Below are positions 18,276 to 27,707 of a stretch of 64,000 nucleotides of DNA, in pieces; within the stretch, counting starts at the first letter, position 1, and each line of letters begins with the position of its first letter. Origin of the DNA: Actinomyces respiraculi. GTDB lineage: Bacteria > Actinomycetota > Actinomycetes > Actinomycetales > Actinomycetaceae. The stretch covers positions 248,001-312,000 of the forward strand of contig NZ_CP063989.1 of the NCBI RefSeq assembly GCF_014595995.2. The letters are read 5' to 3'. The position numbers and the translations under genes are program-made. The notes below the pieces were generated by a model that saw nothing but the letters and a program-made list of their open reading frames with translations, had not been told where the DNA came from and ran no database searches.

Positions 18276-19958
18276 TTACAGGTCCGCGGCGTCCACGACG
18301 TCGTAGGCATACCCCTGCTCGGCCAGGAAACGTTGACGGTGCGCCGCTATGTCCTGGTCCACCGTGTCGCGCGCGACCACCGTGTAGAAGTGGGCCTGGC
18401 GCCCATCCTCCTTCGGCCGCACGATCCGGCCCAGGCGTTGCGCCTCCTCCTGGCGCGAGCCGAAAGATCCGCTGACCTGCACCGCCACTGAGGCCCCCGG
18501 CAGGTCGATGGAGAAGTTGGCGACCTTGGACACCACGAGCGTGCCCACCTGACCGGAGCGGAAGGCGGCGTAGAGCCGCTGACGCTCGCGGACCGTCGTC
18601 GCCCCGGTGATGAGTGGGGCCCCCAGGTGCTCGGCGATCTCCTCGAGCTGGTCGACGTACTGGCCGATGACGAGCGCACTCTCGCCGGGGTGGCGGGCAA
18701 GCAGCTGGTCGACCACGCCGATCTTGCGCGGGGTCGTCGCGGCCAGCCGGTAGCGGTCCTCGGGCGAGGCGGTCGCGTAGGTCATGCGCTCGCCGGCCTC
18801 GAGGGCCAGGCGCACCTCCGTGCAGACGGCGGGCGCGATCCACCCCTGGTTCTCCAGATCCTTCCACGGCGCGTCGTAGCGCTTGGGCCCGATGAGGCTG
18901 AACACCTCGTCCTCACGGCCGTCCTCGCGCACGAGCGTTGCCGTCAGCCCGAGCCGACGGCGTGCCTGCAGCTCCGCCGTCATGCGGAAGACCGGGGCGG
19001 GCAGCAGATGCACCTCGTCGTAGACGATAAGACCCCAGTCGTGGGCGTCGAGCAGGTCCAGGTGGGGATAGACGCCTTTGCGGCGGGTGGTGAGCACCTG
19101 GTAGGTGGCGATGGTGACCGGTCGCACCTCCTTGCGCGAGCCCGAGTACTCGCCGATCTCGTCCTCGGTGAGGGAGGTGAAGCGCACCAGCTCCTCCTTC
19201 CACTGGCGGGCCGAGACCGCGTTGGTCACGAGGATGAGCGTCGTCGTTGAGCTCCTGGCCATGCAGGCGGCCCCCACGAGGGTCTTGCCGGCCCCGCAGG
19301 GCAGGACGACGACGCCGCTGCCGCCCGCCCAGAAGGCCTCGACCGCCTGGGACTGGTACGGGCGCAGCGCGAAGGCGCCGGGTGCGTGCGCGGCGGCCCC
19401 CGCGGGGTCGTCGGTCAGGGTGATGGGGTGGCGCTCGCCGTCGACATAGCCGGCAAGGTCCTCCGCGGGCCAGCCCAGCTTGATGAGCGCCTGCTTGAGG
19501 TTGCCGCGCTCGGAGGGGTGGACGACGACGTCCTCGGGGGACAGGCGCTCACCGAGCATCCCGGCGGTGCGCCGCGAGCGCGCGACCTCCTCGAGCACGG
19601 GCACGTCCGTGGCGTGCAGCACGAGCCCGTGCGCCGGGTCGGAGAGCAGCTGGAGGCGGCCGTAGCGGCCCATCGTCTCGGCGACCTCGGTCAGCAGGGA
19701 GTGCGGGACGGGGAAGCGCGAGTAGGTGATGAGGACGTGGATGACGGTCTCGGGGTCGAGGCCGGCGGCGCGGGCGTTCCACAGGGCCAGCGGGGTGATG
19801 CGGTAGGTGTGGATGTGCTCGGGGGCCCGCTCGAGCTCGGCGAAGGGTGCGATGGCGCGGCGGGCGTCGTCGGCGGCGGGGTGGGCGACCTCAAGCAGGA
19901 CGGTTTTGTCGCTCTGGACGATGAGGGGGCCGTCGGGCGGGCCGGGCGTGGCGGGCAT
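18276..19958 (-). CDS. XPB-type DNA repair helicase
   Basis: A 560-residue superfamily-2 helicase resembling eukaryotic and archaeal XPB. The N-terminal Helicase_C_3-like region (about 12-180) leads to RPYQSQAVEAFW, Walker A LPCGAGKT, the DEVH box (in IVYDEVHLLPAP), LGLTATLVREDGREDE, and in the C-terminal RecA domain KVANFSIDLPGAS and QRLGRIVRPKEDG. It would unwind DNA using ATP. The companion gene that usually sits beside it, a helicase-associated domain protein, is at 21314, but here an AAA ATPase gene lies between them. Confidence 0.93.
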   Translation of the reverse strand: MPATPGPPDGPLIVQSDKTVLLEVAHPAADDARRAIAPFAELERAPEHIHTYRITPLALWNARAAGLDPETVIHVLITYSRFPVPHSLLTEVAETMGRYGRLQLLSDPAHGLVLHATDVPVLEEVARSRRTAGMLGERLSPEDVVVHPSERGNLKQALIKLGWPAEDLAGYVDGERHPITLTDDPAGAAAHAPGAFALRPYQSQAVEAFWAGGSGVVVLPCGAGKTLVGAACMARSSTTTLILVTNAVSARQWKEELVRFTSLTEDEIGEYSGSRKEVRPVTIATYQVLTTRRKGVYPHLDLLDAHDWGLIVYDEVHLLPAPVFRMTAELQARRRLGLTATLVREDGREDEVFSLIGPKRYDAPWKDLENQGWIAPAVCTEVRLALEAGERMTYATASPEDRYRLAATTPRKIGVVDQLLARHPGESALVIGQYVDQLEEIAEHLGAPLITGATTVRERQRLYAAFRSGQVGTLVVSKVANFSIDLPGASVAVQVSGSFGSRQEEAQRLGRIVRPKEDGRQAHFYTVVARDTVDQDIAAHRQRFLAEQGYAYDVVDAADL

Positions 19959-20026
19959 GGGGGGAGTATCGCGCTCCTGGCGCGGAAGAGGGTATGAGTG
20001 CTCACCAACGTCGGTGGAGCCGGCCC

Positions 20027-21196
20027 CTACTCCCCATGCTGCCGGGAGATGAATCCGGCCATGCCCGGGACTGTGAAGGCGACGACACCGTGGTCGGGCG
20101 CGTACACGATGCCCTTACGGATGAGGGAGTTGCGGACCCCGCTCTGGCTCTGGATGGTCCGGTTCAGCCGGCTGGCGACCTCGCCGCTGCCGATACCATC
20201 CTCGCCTTCGGGGCACATGGCCCGCAGGTAACGCTTCTCCGCCTGGGTCGTGCGGTCCCAGCGGGCGCGGAAGAACCCGTTGTCGAGTTGGGTCAGACCT
20301 GAGACGACACCGAGCTCAGCCGCTGGCCTGTCGATGCGTGTGTCGGATGCGGCGTTCCATGCCTCCTGCCCGAACTGCTGGATGAAGTACGGGTAGCGCC
20401 CGGAGTGCTCCACGACGTGCGATAGAGCGTCGTTGTCCCACATCACACCCTCCGCCTTCGCAGGATCGGCGAGCGCTGCGGCAGCGCCATCCGGGTCAAG
20501 ACGCTCGACCTTGACGAAGCGGAACCTCTCAGAATAGGACCGCGCTTCCGAGAGCGTCTGTGGGAGGCTGGGAAGGCCGGCGAGCGCGAAGAGCACCGGC
20601 CAGTCGTCCTGGGCTGCGGCGTGGGAGACGGCCACCAACGTGGTGAGGTCCTCGGCTGAGAGGTCCTGCGCCTCGTCGATGAGGAGCGCGAGCCCGCTGC
20701 CCTCCTCCGCAGCTGCGAGCGAGACGTCCTTGAGGATCTTCTTGAGATCCGTCTCAAGTACTCCCGAGTCGGCGCCGCCGCCGCTTCGCCCGCTCAGGTC
20801 GATGCCGAAGGACCATGAGCCCGTCTGGTCGTAGGAGGCTTTGAAGGAGAGAGCGGTCTTCAGAGCGCGCAGCAGGCGAGTTCCGGCGGAGGGGCGCGCG
20901 CGGTCACTCAGGGGGCCGTACAGCCCCTCACCCACAATCTCGCGAAGGCCCTTGCCGGTCCCGGCCTCGATCTGGACCGTGATCCACTCGCGCTTGTCCG
21001 CATCGTGGCGCAGGCGGGTGAGGAGGACGGTCTTCCCGACTCCTCGCAGCCCGTAGAGCACGAGCGGTTGGTCCGTCGTCCCGCGCTCGGCACGACGCAG
21101 CATGATGTCCCAGACGTTGATGACGTCATCGCGTCCCACAAGCGCGGCAGGTCGGCGACCTGCTCCGGGAACGTAGGGGTTCAGCACGGGGTCCAT
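20027..21196 (-). CDS. AAA/STAND-type ATP-binding protein
   Basis: A 389-residue ATPase of the ORC/AAA_16-like class. Signatures are LYGLRGVGKT (Walker A, near residue 50), ALLIDEAQDLSAEDL (Walker B), a sensor-like FALAGLPSLPQT, and a C-terminal winged-helix-like region (RAMCPEGEDGIGSGEVASRL, then GVRNSLIRKGIVY). Proteins of this layout are often encoded on islands, sometimes with toxin or defence roles, but no partner gene is visible and I cannot assign a function. ATG 21196 follows GGAGGG at ideal spacing. The promoter region is much lower in GC than its surroundings and holds two perfect palindromes. Placement between the two XPB-helicase genes suggests insertion. Confidence 0.8.
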   Translation of the reverse strand: MDPVLNPYVPGAGRRPAALVGRDDVINVWDIMLRRAERGTTDQPLVLYGLRGVGKTVLLTRLRHDADKREWITVQIEAGTGKGLREIVGEGLYGPLSDRARPSAGTRLLRALKTALSFKASYDQTGSWSFGIDLSGRSGGGADSGVLETDLKKILKDVSLAAAEEGSGLALLIDEAQDLSAEDLTTLVAVSHAAAQDDWPVLFALAGLPSLPQTLSEARSYSERFRFVKVERLDPDGAAAALADPAKAEGVMWDNDALSHVVEHSGRYPYFIQQFGQEAWNAASDTRIDRPAAELGVVSGLTQLDNGFFRARWDRTTQAEKRYLRAMCPEGEDGIGSGEVASRLNRTIQSQSGVRNSLIRKGIVYAPDHGVVAFTVPGMAGFISRQHGE

Positions 21197-21209
21197 GAAG
21201 CCCTCCGAA

Positions 21210-21255
21210 TCTATAGGCCTATAGACGAGTATATTGTTTTCAGATACACGTGTAT
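21210..21255 (-). promoter_or_regulatory. AT-rich promoter with two palindromic operators
   Basis: On the minus strand a -10-like TATACT precedes the perfect 16-bp palindrome TCTATAGGCCTATAGA (21210-21225). A second perfect palindrome, ATACACGTGTAT (21244-21255), lies upstream of the -10. Placement over the expected transcript start suggests repressor binding, possibly by the ATPase itself through its C-terminal domain. Confidence 0.55.
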
Positions 21256-21313
21256 ATGACTGTAGAAGTAGTCGGCGCGGGGTGGGGTGGTGCGGGGCTG
21301 TACCGTTGGTGAG

Positions 21314-23755
21314 ATGAGCAATGAGGCAGCGTGGTGGTGCGCGGCGAGCGCACCAGTCCCAGCGACGGTGGAGGACCTGGCTGCGGGCCTGACCGCCCTG
21401 CCCGACCGCGAGATCGCCGACCTCCTCCTGGCCCGCCCGGATCTTCTCGCCCCGCCATCGTCCTCCTTCACCATGCTTGCCGCCCGCGCCGGGGCGCGCC
21501 CAAGCGTTGAGACTGCGCTCGCGGACCTCAACGCCGCTGTGCTCGCGGTTGCCGAGGCCGTCGTCGCCACCGGTGTTCAGGACCCGGGCCTCCTCGGTCC
21601 CGCCCTTCTCCTTTCTTCCGACGACGTCGCCGCCCACCTGGCGACGTTGCGCCGCCTTGCGCTCGTCCTCGACTCGGGTCCCGTTGCCGGCCTCGTGGAG
21701 GCCGTGGGTCCCCACCCGCTCGGGCTCGCCCCGGCAGCGGCACCGCAGGAGGGCAGGCCCGACGCACCCCCGCCACCCTCGCTGCAGACGCTTCACGCCA
21801 CCGCCCGGTCGGCCGCGTCCCAGCACGCCAACTCCCAGCGGGCCGCCGCCGAGCGGCCCGGCCCCCAGCAGGCCGCCGCCCGCGACGCGACCCCACTGGA
21901 GGACACCCCCGTCCTGTCCCCGGCCGCTCTCGCCGTGCTCGACGCGCTCACCTGGGGCCCACCCACCGGAACTCTGCGCGAGGGCGGCCAGGCACCCGGT
22001 GCCGCCTCACTGGTCGAGCGCGGCTGGCTTGAGCGCACCCAGGACGAGTCCGGCACCACGCGCTTCCTGCTGCCGCGCCGCGTCGCCCTCGCCCTGCGCG
22101 GTGGCCGCCTGCTGCGCCGGCCCCCCACGGCCCCGGACCCCGCCGCGCTGCCCATCCAGGACCCCGCCACGACCGCCGACCAGTCCTCGCGCGCCGCCGA
22201 GGAGGCCGTCCGCCTCGTCGCCGCCCTCGTGGACGAGTGGGGCCGCGAGGGCGGGCCGATCCTGCGCACGGGCGGCGTGGGCGTGCGCGCCCTGGCCAGG
22301 ACCGCCGACGCCCTCGGCCTGGAGGGCGCGCCCGCGGCCCGGGTCATCGAGCTGGCCGCCGGTGCCGGCCTGCTCGGCCTCGACGATGCGGGCGCCACCT
22401 GGGTGCCCTCCACGCAGGTCCCGCTCTGGCGCACCGCCACCCTGCCCGAGCGCTGGGCCCCGCTGGCCGTCGCCTGGGCCTGCTCGGCGCGCGCCCCCTG
22501 GCTCGTCGGCACCCGTGGTGAGGACGGCGCCCTGCGTGCCGTCCTCGGCGACGGCCTCGAGACCGCCCGGGCCGGCAGCCTGCGCCGTCGGATACTCCTA
22601 CTGCTCGACTCCCTGCCGGAGGGCGCCGTCGTCACTCCCACCTGGGTGTACGAGGCCCTCACCTGGGCCCGCCCGCGCAGGCCCGTGCTCGACGGCGACG
22701 TCACCGGTGTGCTCGATGAGACTGAGTTCCTGGGCATCACCGGCGGGGGAGCCCTGTCCCGTGCGGGCCGACTGCTCGCCCGCTCTGTGCGCCACGAGAC
22801 GCTGCTGAGTTCCGACGGCGAGGCCGATCCCCGTCTGCTCGGTGCCCTGGAGCGGGCCCTGGAGGAGGACCTGGCCGCCCCGGTCGGCCTCCTGCTCGTG
22901 CAGTCCGACCTCACGGCGGTCGTCCCCGGCCGTCCCGAGCCCGACCTCGCAGCACTGCTGGACAAGGCCGCCACGGTCGAGTCCCGTGGCAGCGCCCTCG
23001 CCGTGCGCTTCACCGACGAGTCGGTGCGCGCCGCCCTGGACTCCGGCTGGTCCGCCGTCGAGCTGCGGCAGGCCCTGGAGCGCTGGACCCCGACGCCCCT
23101 GCCCTCCGCCCTCACCACCCTCATTGAGGATGTGGCCCGCCACCACGGTGCCGTGCGCGTGCGCGAGGTCGCCAGCGTGCTCAGGGTCCCTGACCCGGCC
23201 ACTGCGGCGGGTCTCCTGGCTGAGGCGCGTCTGAAGGGGCTGGGGCTCGATGAGGTTGCCCCGGGGGTGCTGCTGGCCACCGCCCCAGCGGGCCAGGTGC
23301 TGCGCGAACTGCGCGCCGCGGGCCTGTCCCCGGTGCTGGAGGATACGAGCGGGCGTCTGCTGCTGGCGGGCGACGCCGTCACCGCCCGACGTGGCGGCCC
23401 CGGTGTTGAGCCCGTGAGGCCGGGCGCCGTGACCGCCACGCGTCGCCATCGCCACTCCGCCCGGGAGCTGGCCGTGCTGGTGGGGCGCCTGCGCGCCGGG
23501 GAGCGGGCGCGCCGGGATCCGGCCGTGCCCGCCGGCGCCGCCACGGACCCGGTGCACGCCCTGGCGGTGATGCGCCAGGCCCAGTCCTCACGGTCCCGAC
23601 TGCGCCTGCGCCTGGCGGGTCCCGACGGCGTGGTGCAGGAGCGCCGGGTGAGGGTGCTCGCCGTCGAGGCCGGGCGGGTGCGGCTGGCGGACGTGGAGCG
23701 CGAGACCGAGCTGACGGTGGCCGTGCACCGCGTCGTCTCCGTCGAGGAGGAGTGA
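21314..23755 (+). CDS. Helicase-associated (XPB/Ssl2 N-terminal-like) protein
   Basis: An 813-residue protein with no ATPase motifs. Its C-terminal third is of the Helicase_C_3/XPB-Ssl2 N-terminal type (LGLDEVAPGVLLATAPAGQVLRELR is cut here to its core LGLDEVAPGVLLATA, then AAGLSPVLEDTSG). The N-terminal two-thirds contains repeated winged-helix-like units. In actinobacteria it is usually found next to the XPB-like helicase and presumably works with it on DNA; the exact role is not established. ATG 21314 is chosen over the upstream GTG because GGTGAG precedes it. It is divergent from the AAA ATPase gene. Confidence 0.82.
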   Translation: MSNEAAWWCAASAPVPATVEDLAAGLTALPDREIADLLLARPDLLAPPSSSFTMLAARAGARPSVETALADLNAAVLAVAEAVVATGVQDPGLLGPALLLSSDDVAAHLATLRRLALVLDSGPVAGLVEAVGPHPLGLAPAAAPQEGRPDAPPPPSLQTLHATARSAASQHANSQRAAAERPGPQQAAARDATPLEDTPVLSPAALAVLDALTWGPPTGTLREGGQAPGAASLVERGWLERTQDESGTTRFLLPRRVALALRGGRLLRRPPTAPDPAALPIQDPATTADQSSRAAEEAVRLVAALVDEWGREGGPILRTGGVGVRALARTADALGLEGAPAARVIELAAGAGLLGLDDAGATWVPSTQVPLWRTATLPERWAPLAVAWACSARAPWLVGTRGEDGALRAVLGDGLETARAGSLRRRILLLLDSLPEGAVVTPTWVYEALTWARPRRPVLDGDVTGVLDETEFLGITGGGALSRAGRLLARSVRHETLLSSDGEADPRLLGALERALEEDLAAPVGLLLVQSDLTAVVPGRPEPDLAALLDKAATVESRGSALAVRFTDESVRAALDSGWSAVELRQALERWTPTPLPSALTTLIEDVARHHGAVRVREVASVLRVPDPATAAGLLAEARLKGLGLDEVAPGVLLATAPAGQVLRELRAAGLSPVLEDTSGRLLLAGDAVTARRGGPGVEPVRPGAVTATRRHRHSARELAVLVGRLRAGERARRDPAVPAGAATDPVHALAVMRQAQSSRSRLRLRLAGPDGVVQERRVRVLAVEAGRVRLADVERETELTVAVHRVVSVEEE

Positions 23756-23810
23756 GGGCCGGGGACGCCCGTCGGTGACCGCCGGTGGCGTCGCCGCCTA
23801 CACTGGCGGA

Positions 23811-25289
23811 GTGACTGACGTAATGAACGCGACGCCTGAGCTCGAGTCCTACGACTCGCCGGCGAGCGCCACGACCGCCGCGCGCGTGGTCGAGCCCCTG
23901 GCTCCCGGTGCGGCCGGCACCCTCAAGGACCCTGCAACCTCCGCCCTGCCCCGCCCCGGCTCCATGCCCTCGCTCGCCGAGGCGAGCGCCGCGGGCAAGG
24001 ACAAGACCCTGACCTCCGACGAGGCCATCGCGCTGGCCCGCGACTGCCTGGCCGAGATCACGGAGCCCTTGAGCGTCGGCGAGTACATGGCGGCCCGCCC
24101 CGAGGGGCAGCGGGTCATCACCCACCTCTTCGAGTGCAACCTCGCGGGCTACCGCGGCTGGCGCTGGGCCGTGACGCTGACCCGGGTGCCGCGCTCGCGC
24201 ACGCCGACGGTGAGCGAGATGGGGCTGCTTCCGGGTGAGGAGGCGCTTCTGGCACCGACGTGGGTGCCGTGGGCGGATCGGCTTCAGCCCGGTGACATCA
24301 GCCGTTCGGACCGCCTGCCGCGTCGGGAGACGGACGAGCGGCTGGAGCCGGGCTGGGAGGCGACGGCCGACGGCGAGGGGGACCAGACCCCGGACGGTGT
24401 GGTTCTGGCGGGGACCGACGCCGTCGACTTCGGTCGTGCCCGGGTGCTGAGCCCCGAGGGCGTCCAGCGCGCCGCCCAGCGCTGGTACGACGGCGAGCAC
24501 GGCCCGCAGGCGGACGGTGTGCGCAAGGCCCACGCGACCTGCTCGACCTGTGGCTTCTTCATGCCGATGGCGGGGCCGATGCGTGCGGTCTTCGGCGTGT
24601 GTGCCAACGAGTGGGCGGCCGACGACGGCCGTGTGGTCTCCCTTGACCACGGCTGCGGCGCCCACTCGGAGACGGACCTGCCGGACCAGGGGCCTGAGTG
24701 GCCGGTGGTGCCCTCGCGTCTGGACGAGACGGCGATGGAACCGATCGGCACCGACGGCGTGTCGCTGCGCGATGGGGCCACCCAGGCGCAGGCGGCCGCT
24801 GAGGAGTCCTCGCCCGTCCAGTCGGCTGAGGACACTGGTGAGGGCGCTGCCGAGGACACCGGCCCGTCGTCCGAGCAGGAGCCGGCTGACGCGCCGACGC
24901 AATCCGGCGGCCCGGAGTCGGAGACCCCGGAGTCGGAGGGCCCTGAGCCCGCTGACCCGGAGCCGGGGACTGAGGTGCCGACCGCACGCGCACCTCGACG
25001 TCGGACCGCTCGCCGGACGAACCGGACGAAGGAGAACGAGCCCACTGCCACCGGGTCCGCTGGGCCTACCAAGCCCGCGCGTGCCGCTCGGCGTCGTAGT
25101 CGCAAGGCGGAGACGGCTCCCGAGCCCGCCGCCCAGACCTCGGCCGGGGCCACGGAGGAGGATCGTCACGCCGCCGCCCTGGACGCCGTCGCCGACCTCA
25201 CCGCGTCACTGCCGGACGTCGCCCCCGAGCACAAGCCCACCCCCGAGGCCCTCGCTGAGCTCGAGGCCGTCCTCCCCTTCCGCGACTGA
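23811..25289 (+). CDS. DUF3027 family protein
   Basis: A 492-residue actinobacterial protein. The DUF3027 core (about 60-285) includes FECNLAGYRGWRWAVTLTRV, PGEEALLAPTWVPWADRL and a Cys cluster, HATCSTCGFFMPMAG plus VFGVCANEW and DHGCGAHSE, that probably binds zinc. The C-terminal 200 residues are Glu/Ser/Pro-rich, then a basic patch RRRTARRTNRTK, then an acidic helical end. The function is not known to me; the charged tail and zinc cluster would fit nucleic-acid binding. GTG 23811 or ATG 23823 may start the protein; GGAG lies just upstream of both. Confidence 0.78.
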   Translation: MTDVMNATPELESYDSPASATTAARVVEPLAPGAAGTLKDPATSALPRPGSMPSLAEASAAGKDKTLTSDEAIALARDCLAEITEPLSVGEYMAARPEGQRVITHLFECNLAGYRGWRWAVTLTRVPRSRTPTVSEMGLLPGEEALLAPTWVPWADRLQPGDISRSDRLPRRETDERLEPGWEATADGEGDQTPDGVVLAGTDAVDFGRARVLSPEGVQRAAQRWYDGEHGPQADGVRKAHATCSTCGFFMPMAGPMRAVFGVCANEWAADDGRVVSLDHGCGAHSETDLPDQGPEWPVVPSRLDETAMEPIGTDGVSLRDGATQAQAAAEESSPVQSAEDTGEGAAEDTGPSSEQEPADAPTQSGGPESETPESEGPEPADPEPGTEVPTARAPRRRTARRTNRTKENEPTATGSAGPTKPARAARRRSRKAETAPEPAAQTSAGATEEDRHAAALDAVADLTASLPDVAPEHKPTPEALAELEAVLPFRD

Positions 25290-25389
25290 GCTCGGCGCCC
25301 CGGCCCGACCCAGGCCGCCTGGCGCGCGCCCGCCGGTGTGACGAGCATCCCGGCGCGCAGGGGCGGCCACCTGAGGAAGAATCCGGTGG

Positions 25390-26835
25390 GTGAGTGCAAC
25401 AACCACCCCCCGTTCCCAGAGCGCGCAGGCCCCCTCCAGCGCCCTCGACCGATTCTTCCGCATCACCGAGCGCGGCTCCACCGTGGCCCGTGAGGTCCGT
25501 GGCGGTTTCGTCACCTTCTTCGCGATGGCCTACATCCTCGTGCTCAACCCGCTCATCCTGTCGGCGACGAGCGACGTCTCCCAGACGGCGATCGCCTCCG
25601 GCACCGCCGCCGTCGCCGGCGTCATGACGATCCTCATGGGCCTGATCGCCAACTTCCCGATGGGCATGGCGGCCGGCCTGGGCATCAACGCCATGGTCGC
25701 CTACACGCTCGTCGGCGCGAACGGCATGACCTACGCCGACGCCATGGGCCTGATCGTCATCGAGGGTGTCATCATCCTCGTCCTGGTGCTCACGGGCTTC
25801 CGTGAGGCGGTCTTCCGGGCCGTGCCCGCCTACCTCAAGACGGCCATCAGCGTCGGCATCGGCCTGTTCATCGCCCTCATCGGCCTCATCAACGCCAAGA
25901 TCGTCGGCCCCGGCGGCACCCCGCTCGAGCTCGGCCTGGGCGGCAGCCTCCAGGGCTGGCCGGTCCTCGTCTTCCTCTTCGGCCTGTTCCTCATCGTGGT
26001 GCTCTACGTGCGCCAGGTGAAGGGCGCGATCCTCATCGGCATCCTGTGCTCCACCGCCGTCGCCGTCGTCATCGAGGCGATTGCGCACCTGGGCCCCTAC
26101 AACCCCGAGGACAACCCGACCGGCTGGTCCCTGTCGGTGCCGGCCCTGAGCGGCTCGCCGGTGTCCCTGCCGGACTTCTCCACCTTCTTCCAGTTCAACC
26201 TCCTGGGCTCCATCGAGAAGGTCGGCATCGTCTCCGTCGTCCTGCTCGTCTTCTCCCTCATGCTCGCGGACTTCTTCGACACGATGGGCACGATGGTCGC
26301 CGTCGGCTCTGAGGCCGAGCTTCTGGACGAGCAGGGCAACCCGCCGCGCATGCGCGAGATCCTCATCATCGACTCGCTGTCCGCGGTCGCCGGTGGTGTC
26401 GGTGGCGTGTCCTCCAACACCTCCTACGTCGAGTCCGCCTCCGGTGTCGGCGAGGGTGCCCGTACGGGCCTGGCCTCCGTGGTCACGGGCGTGCTCTTCC
26501 TGGCCTCGATGTTCCTGGCCCCGCTGGTGACGATGGTGCCCTACGAGGCGGCGACCCCCGCCCTGGTCATCGTCGGCTTCCTCATGATGATGCAGGTGAC
26601 GGAGATCGACTGGAAGCGTCCGGAGATCGCCCTGCCGGCCTTCATCACGATCATCATGATGCCCTTCTCCTACTCGATCACCAACGGCATCGGCGCGGGC
26701 TTCATCGCCTTCCTCGTTGTGCAGATCGCGCGCGGCAAGCTCAAGGAGGTCCACCCGCTCATGTGGCTCACCTCGGCCCTGTTCGTCGTGTACTTCACGC
26801 TCGAGCCGATCAAGGCGATCCTCGGCGTCGGCTGA
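25390..26835 (+). CDS. NCS2-family purine permease
   Basis: A 481-residue integral membrane protein with about 12-14 hydrophobic segments. It belongs to the AzgA/GhxP-like branch of nucleobase transporters (adenine, guanine, hypoxanthine). Family signatures are REVRGGFVTFFAMAYILVLN, GLGINAMVAYT, DFFDTMGTMVAVG and GVSSNTSYVESASGVGEGAR. Import is driven by protons in characterised members; the precise base is not readable here. It starts at GTG 25390 and is followed by a strong terminator. Confidence 0.92.
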   Translation: MSATTTPRSQSAQAPSSALDRFFRITERGSTVAREVRGGFVTFFAMAYILVLNPLILSATSDVSQTAIASGTAAVAGVMTILMGLIANFPMGMAAGLGINAMVAYTLVGANGMTYADAMGLIVIEGVIILVLVLTGFREAVFRAVPAYLKTAISVGIGLFIALIGLINAKIVGPGGTPLELGLGGSLQGWPVLVFLFGLFLIVVLYVRQVKGAILIGILCSTAVAVVIEAIAHLGPYNPEDNPTGWSLSVPALSGSPVSLPDFSTFFQFNLLGSIEKVGIVSVVLLVFSLMLADFFDTMGTMVAVGSEAELLDEQGNPPRMREILIIDSLSAVAGGVGGVSSNTSYVESASGVGEGARTGLASVVTGVLFLASMFLAPLVTMVPYEAATPALVIVGFLMMMQVTEIDWKRPEIALPAFITIIMMPFSYSITNGIGAGFIAFLVVQIARGKLKEVHPLMWLTSALFVVYFTLEPIKAILGVG

Positions 26836-26870
26836 CACTGCGGCCTCCACGGCGATCCCTCGCTGAGCAC

Positions 26871-26900
26871 GAGGCGGCGGCCCCACCGGGCCGCCGCCTC
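26871..26900 (+). terminator. Terminator after the purine permease
   Basis: A perfect 13-bp stem GAGGCGGCGGCCC / GGGCCGCCGCCTC with a 4-nt loop, 35 bp after the permease stop. Confidence 0.8.
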
Positions 26901-26902
26901 GT

Positions 26903-27017
26903 CGTCGGAGCGTAGGATATGACGACCGCCCGGACCGTCGTTTGCCGGGCGGTCACGCCGCACCGACCCACTAACCCCACACGAAACCAGAGGCATCCGT
27001 CACCCGTGTCCACGCCC
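26903..27017 (+). repeat. 115-bp direct repeat, left copy (displaced MFS promoter)
   Basis: Matches 30272-30386 at 114 of 115 positions. It carries a -10-like TAGGAT, a hairpin GACCGCCCGG / CCGGGCGGTC and the first 12 bases of the MFS gene (GTGTCCACGCCC). In this copy there is no MFS gene; the sequence runs into the 3' end of the leftward immunity gene, so any transcript would be antisense to it. Confidence 0.9.
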
Positions 27018-27035
27018 CTTGGCGGTGTGGTGTCG

Positions 27036-27674
27036 CTACCACTGGTCGAGGATGTCGGGGTAGGTGTCGGGTGTGCCGAAGGTGCACAGGGTGCCGTGGG
27101 TGGTGGGTTCGGTGCGGGTGGCGAGTTGGAGGGCGTGTGCGTGGTGGGGTGAGGTGGTGGAGAAGAACATCTTCCAGCCGGGTGAGTACGTGAAGGGGGC
27201 GGGGCCGCCTCCGTACATGTAGGCGCTCTTCCTGAGTAGGTTCATGGTTCCGATGGTGGGGGCGAGGACGGTGATGGATGTGCGCATGATGGCGTCGGCG
27301 AGGTCCTCGCTGGCGTCGATGGCCGCACTCAGCTGTACGCCGCCTTCGAGGGAGACTCCCATGTCGCCGGGTTCGGGCAGATTGAAACTGATAAGGGTTT
27401 TGGAACCTTGCCCGTCGATGGTGCCGACGAAGGTGGGTGAGCAGGTGAAGATGGGCAACTCAGTGCGGGTCTCGGCGTCGAGGATGCGCTGGGTGAGCTC
27501 GGCTTCGGTGATGGGTGGTGAGGCGTAGGCCTTCTTGCGGCTGTCACTGGTGGGTCGCCACAGTGACAGGGCGGGTGTCAGAGGGGCCAGGGCCTGCATC
27601 CACGTCCAGACCCGGTGTGCGTCGTCCTCAAGTTTGTCTGTACGACGGGTTCGGAAACTGATGTACCAATCCAT
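27036..27674 (-). CDS. Imm52-like immunity protein
   Basis: A 212-residue soluble protein immediately downstream of the Tox-REase-5 domain, beginning MDWYISFRTRRTDKLEDD and ending DTYPDILDQW. Position, size and the N-terminal pattern match immunity protein 52, the family usually found with Tox-REase-5 toxins. It would bind and neutralise the nuclease in the producing cell. A 33-bp gap separates it from the toxin frame. GAAAGGAAC precedes its ATG at 27674. Confidence 0.72.
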   Translation of the reverse strand: MDWYISFRTRRTDKLEDDAHRVWTWMQALAPLTPALSLWRPTSDSRKKAYASPPITEAELTQRILDAETRTELPIFTCSPTFVGTIDGQGSKTLISFNLPEPGDMGVSLEGGVQLSAAIDASEDLADAIMRTSITVLAPTIGTMNLLRKSAYMYGGGPAPFTYSPGWKMFFSTTSPHHAHALQLATRTEPTTHGTLCTFGTPDTYPDILDQW

Positions 27675-27707
27675 GGAGAAGTTCCTTTCGCGTGCGTGCT
27701 TGGTGTC

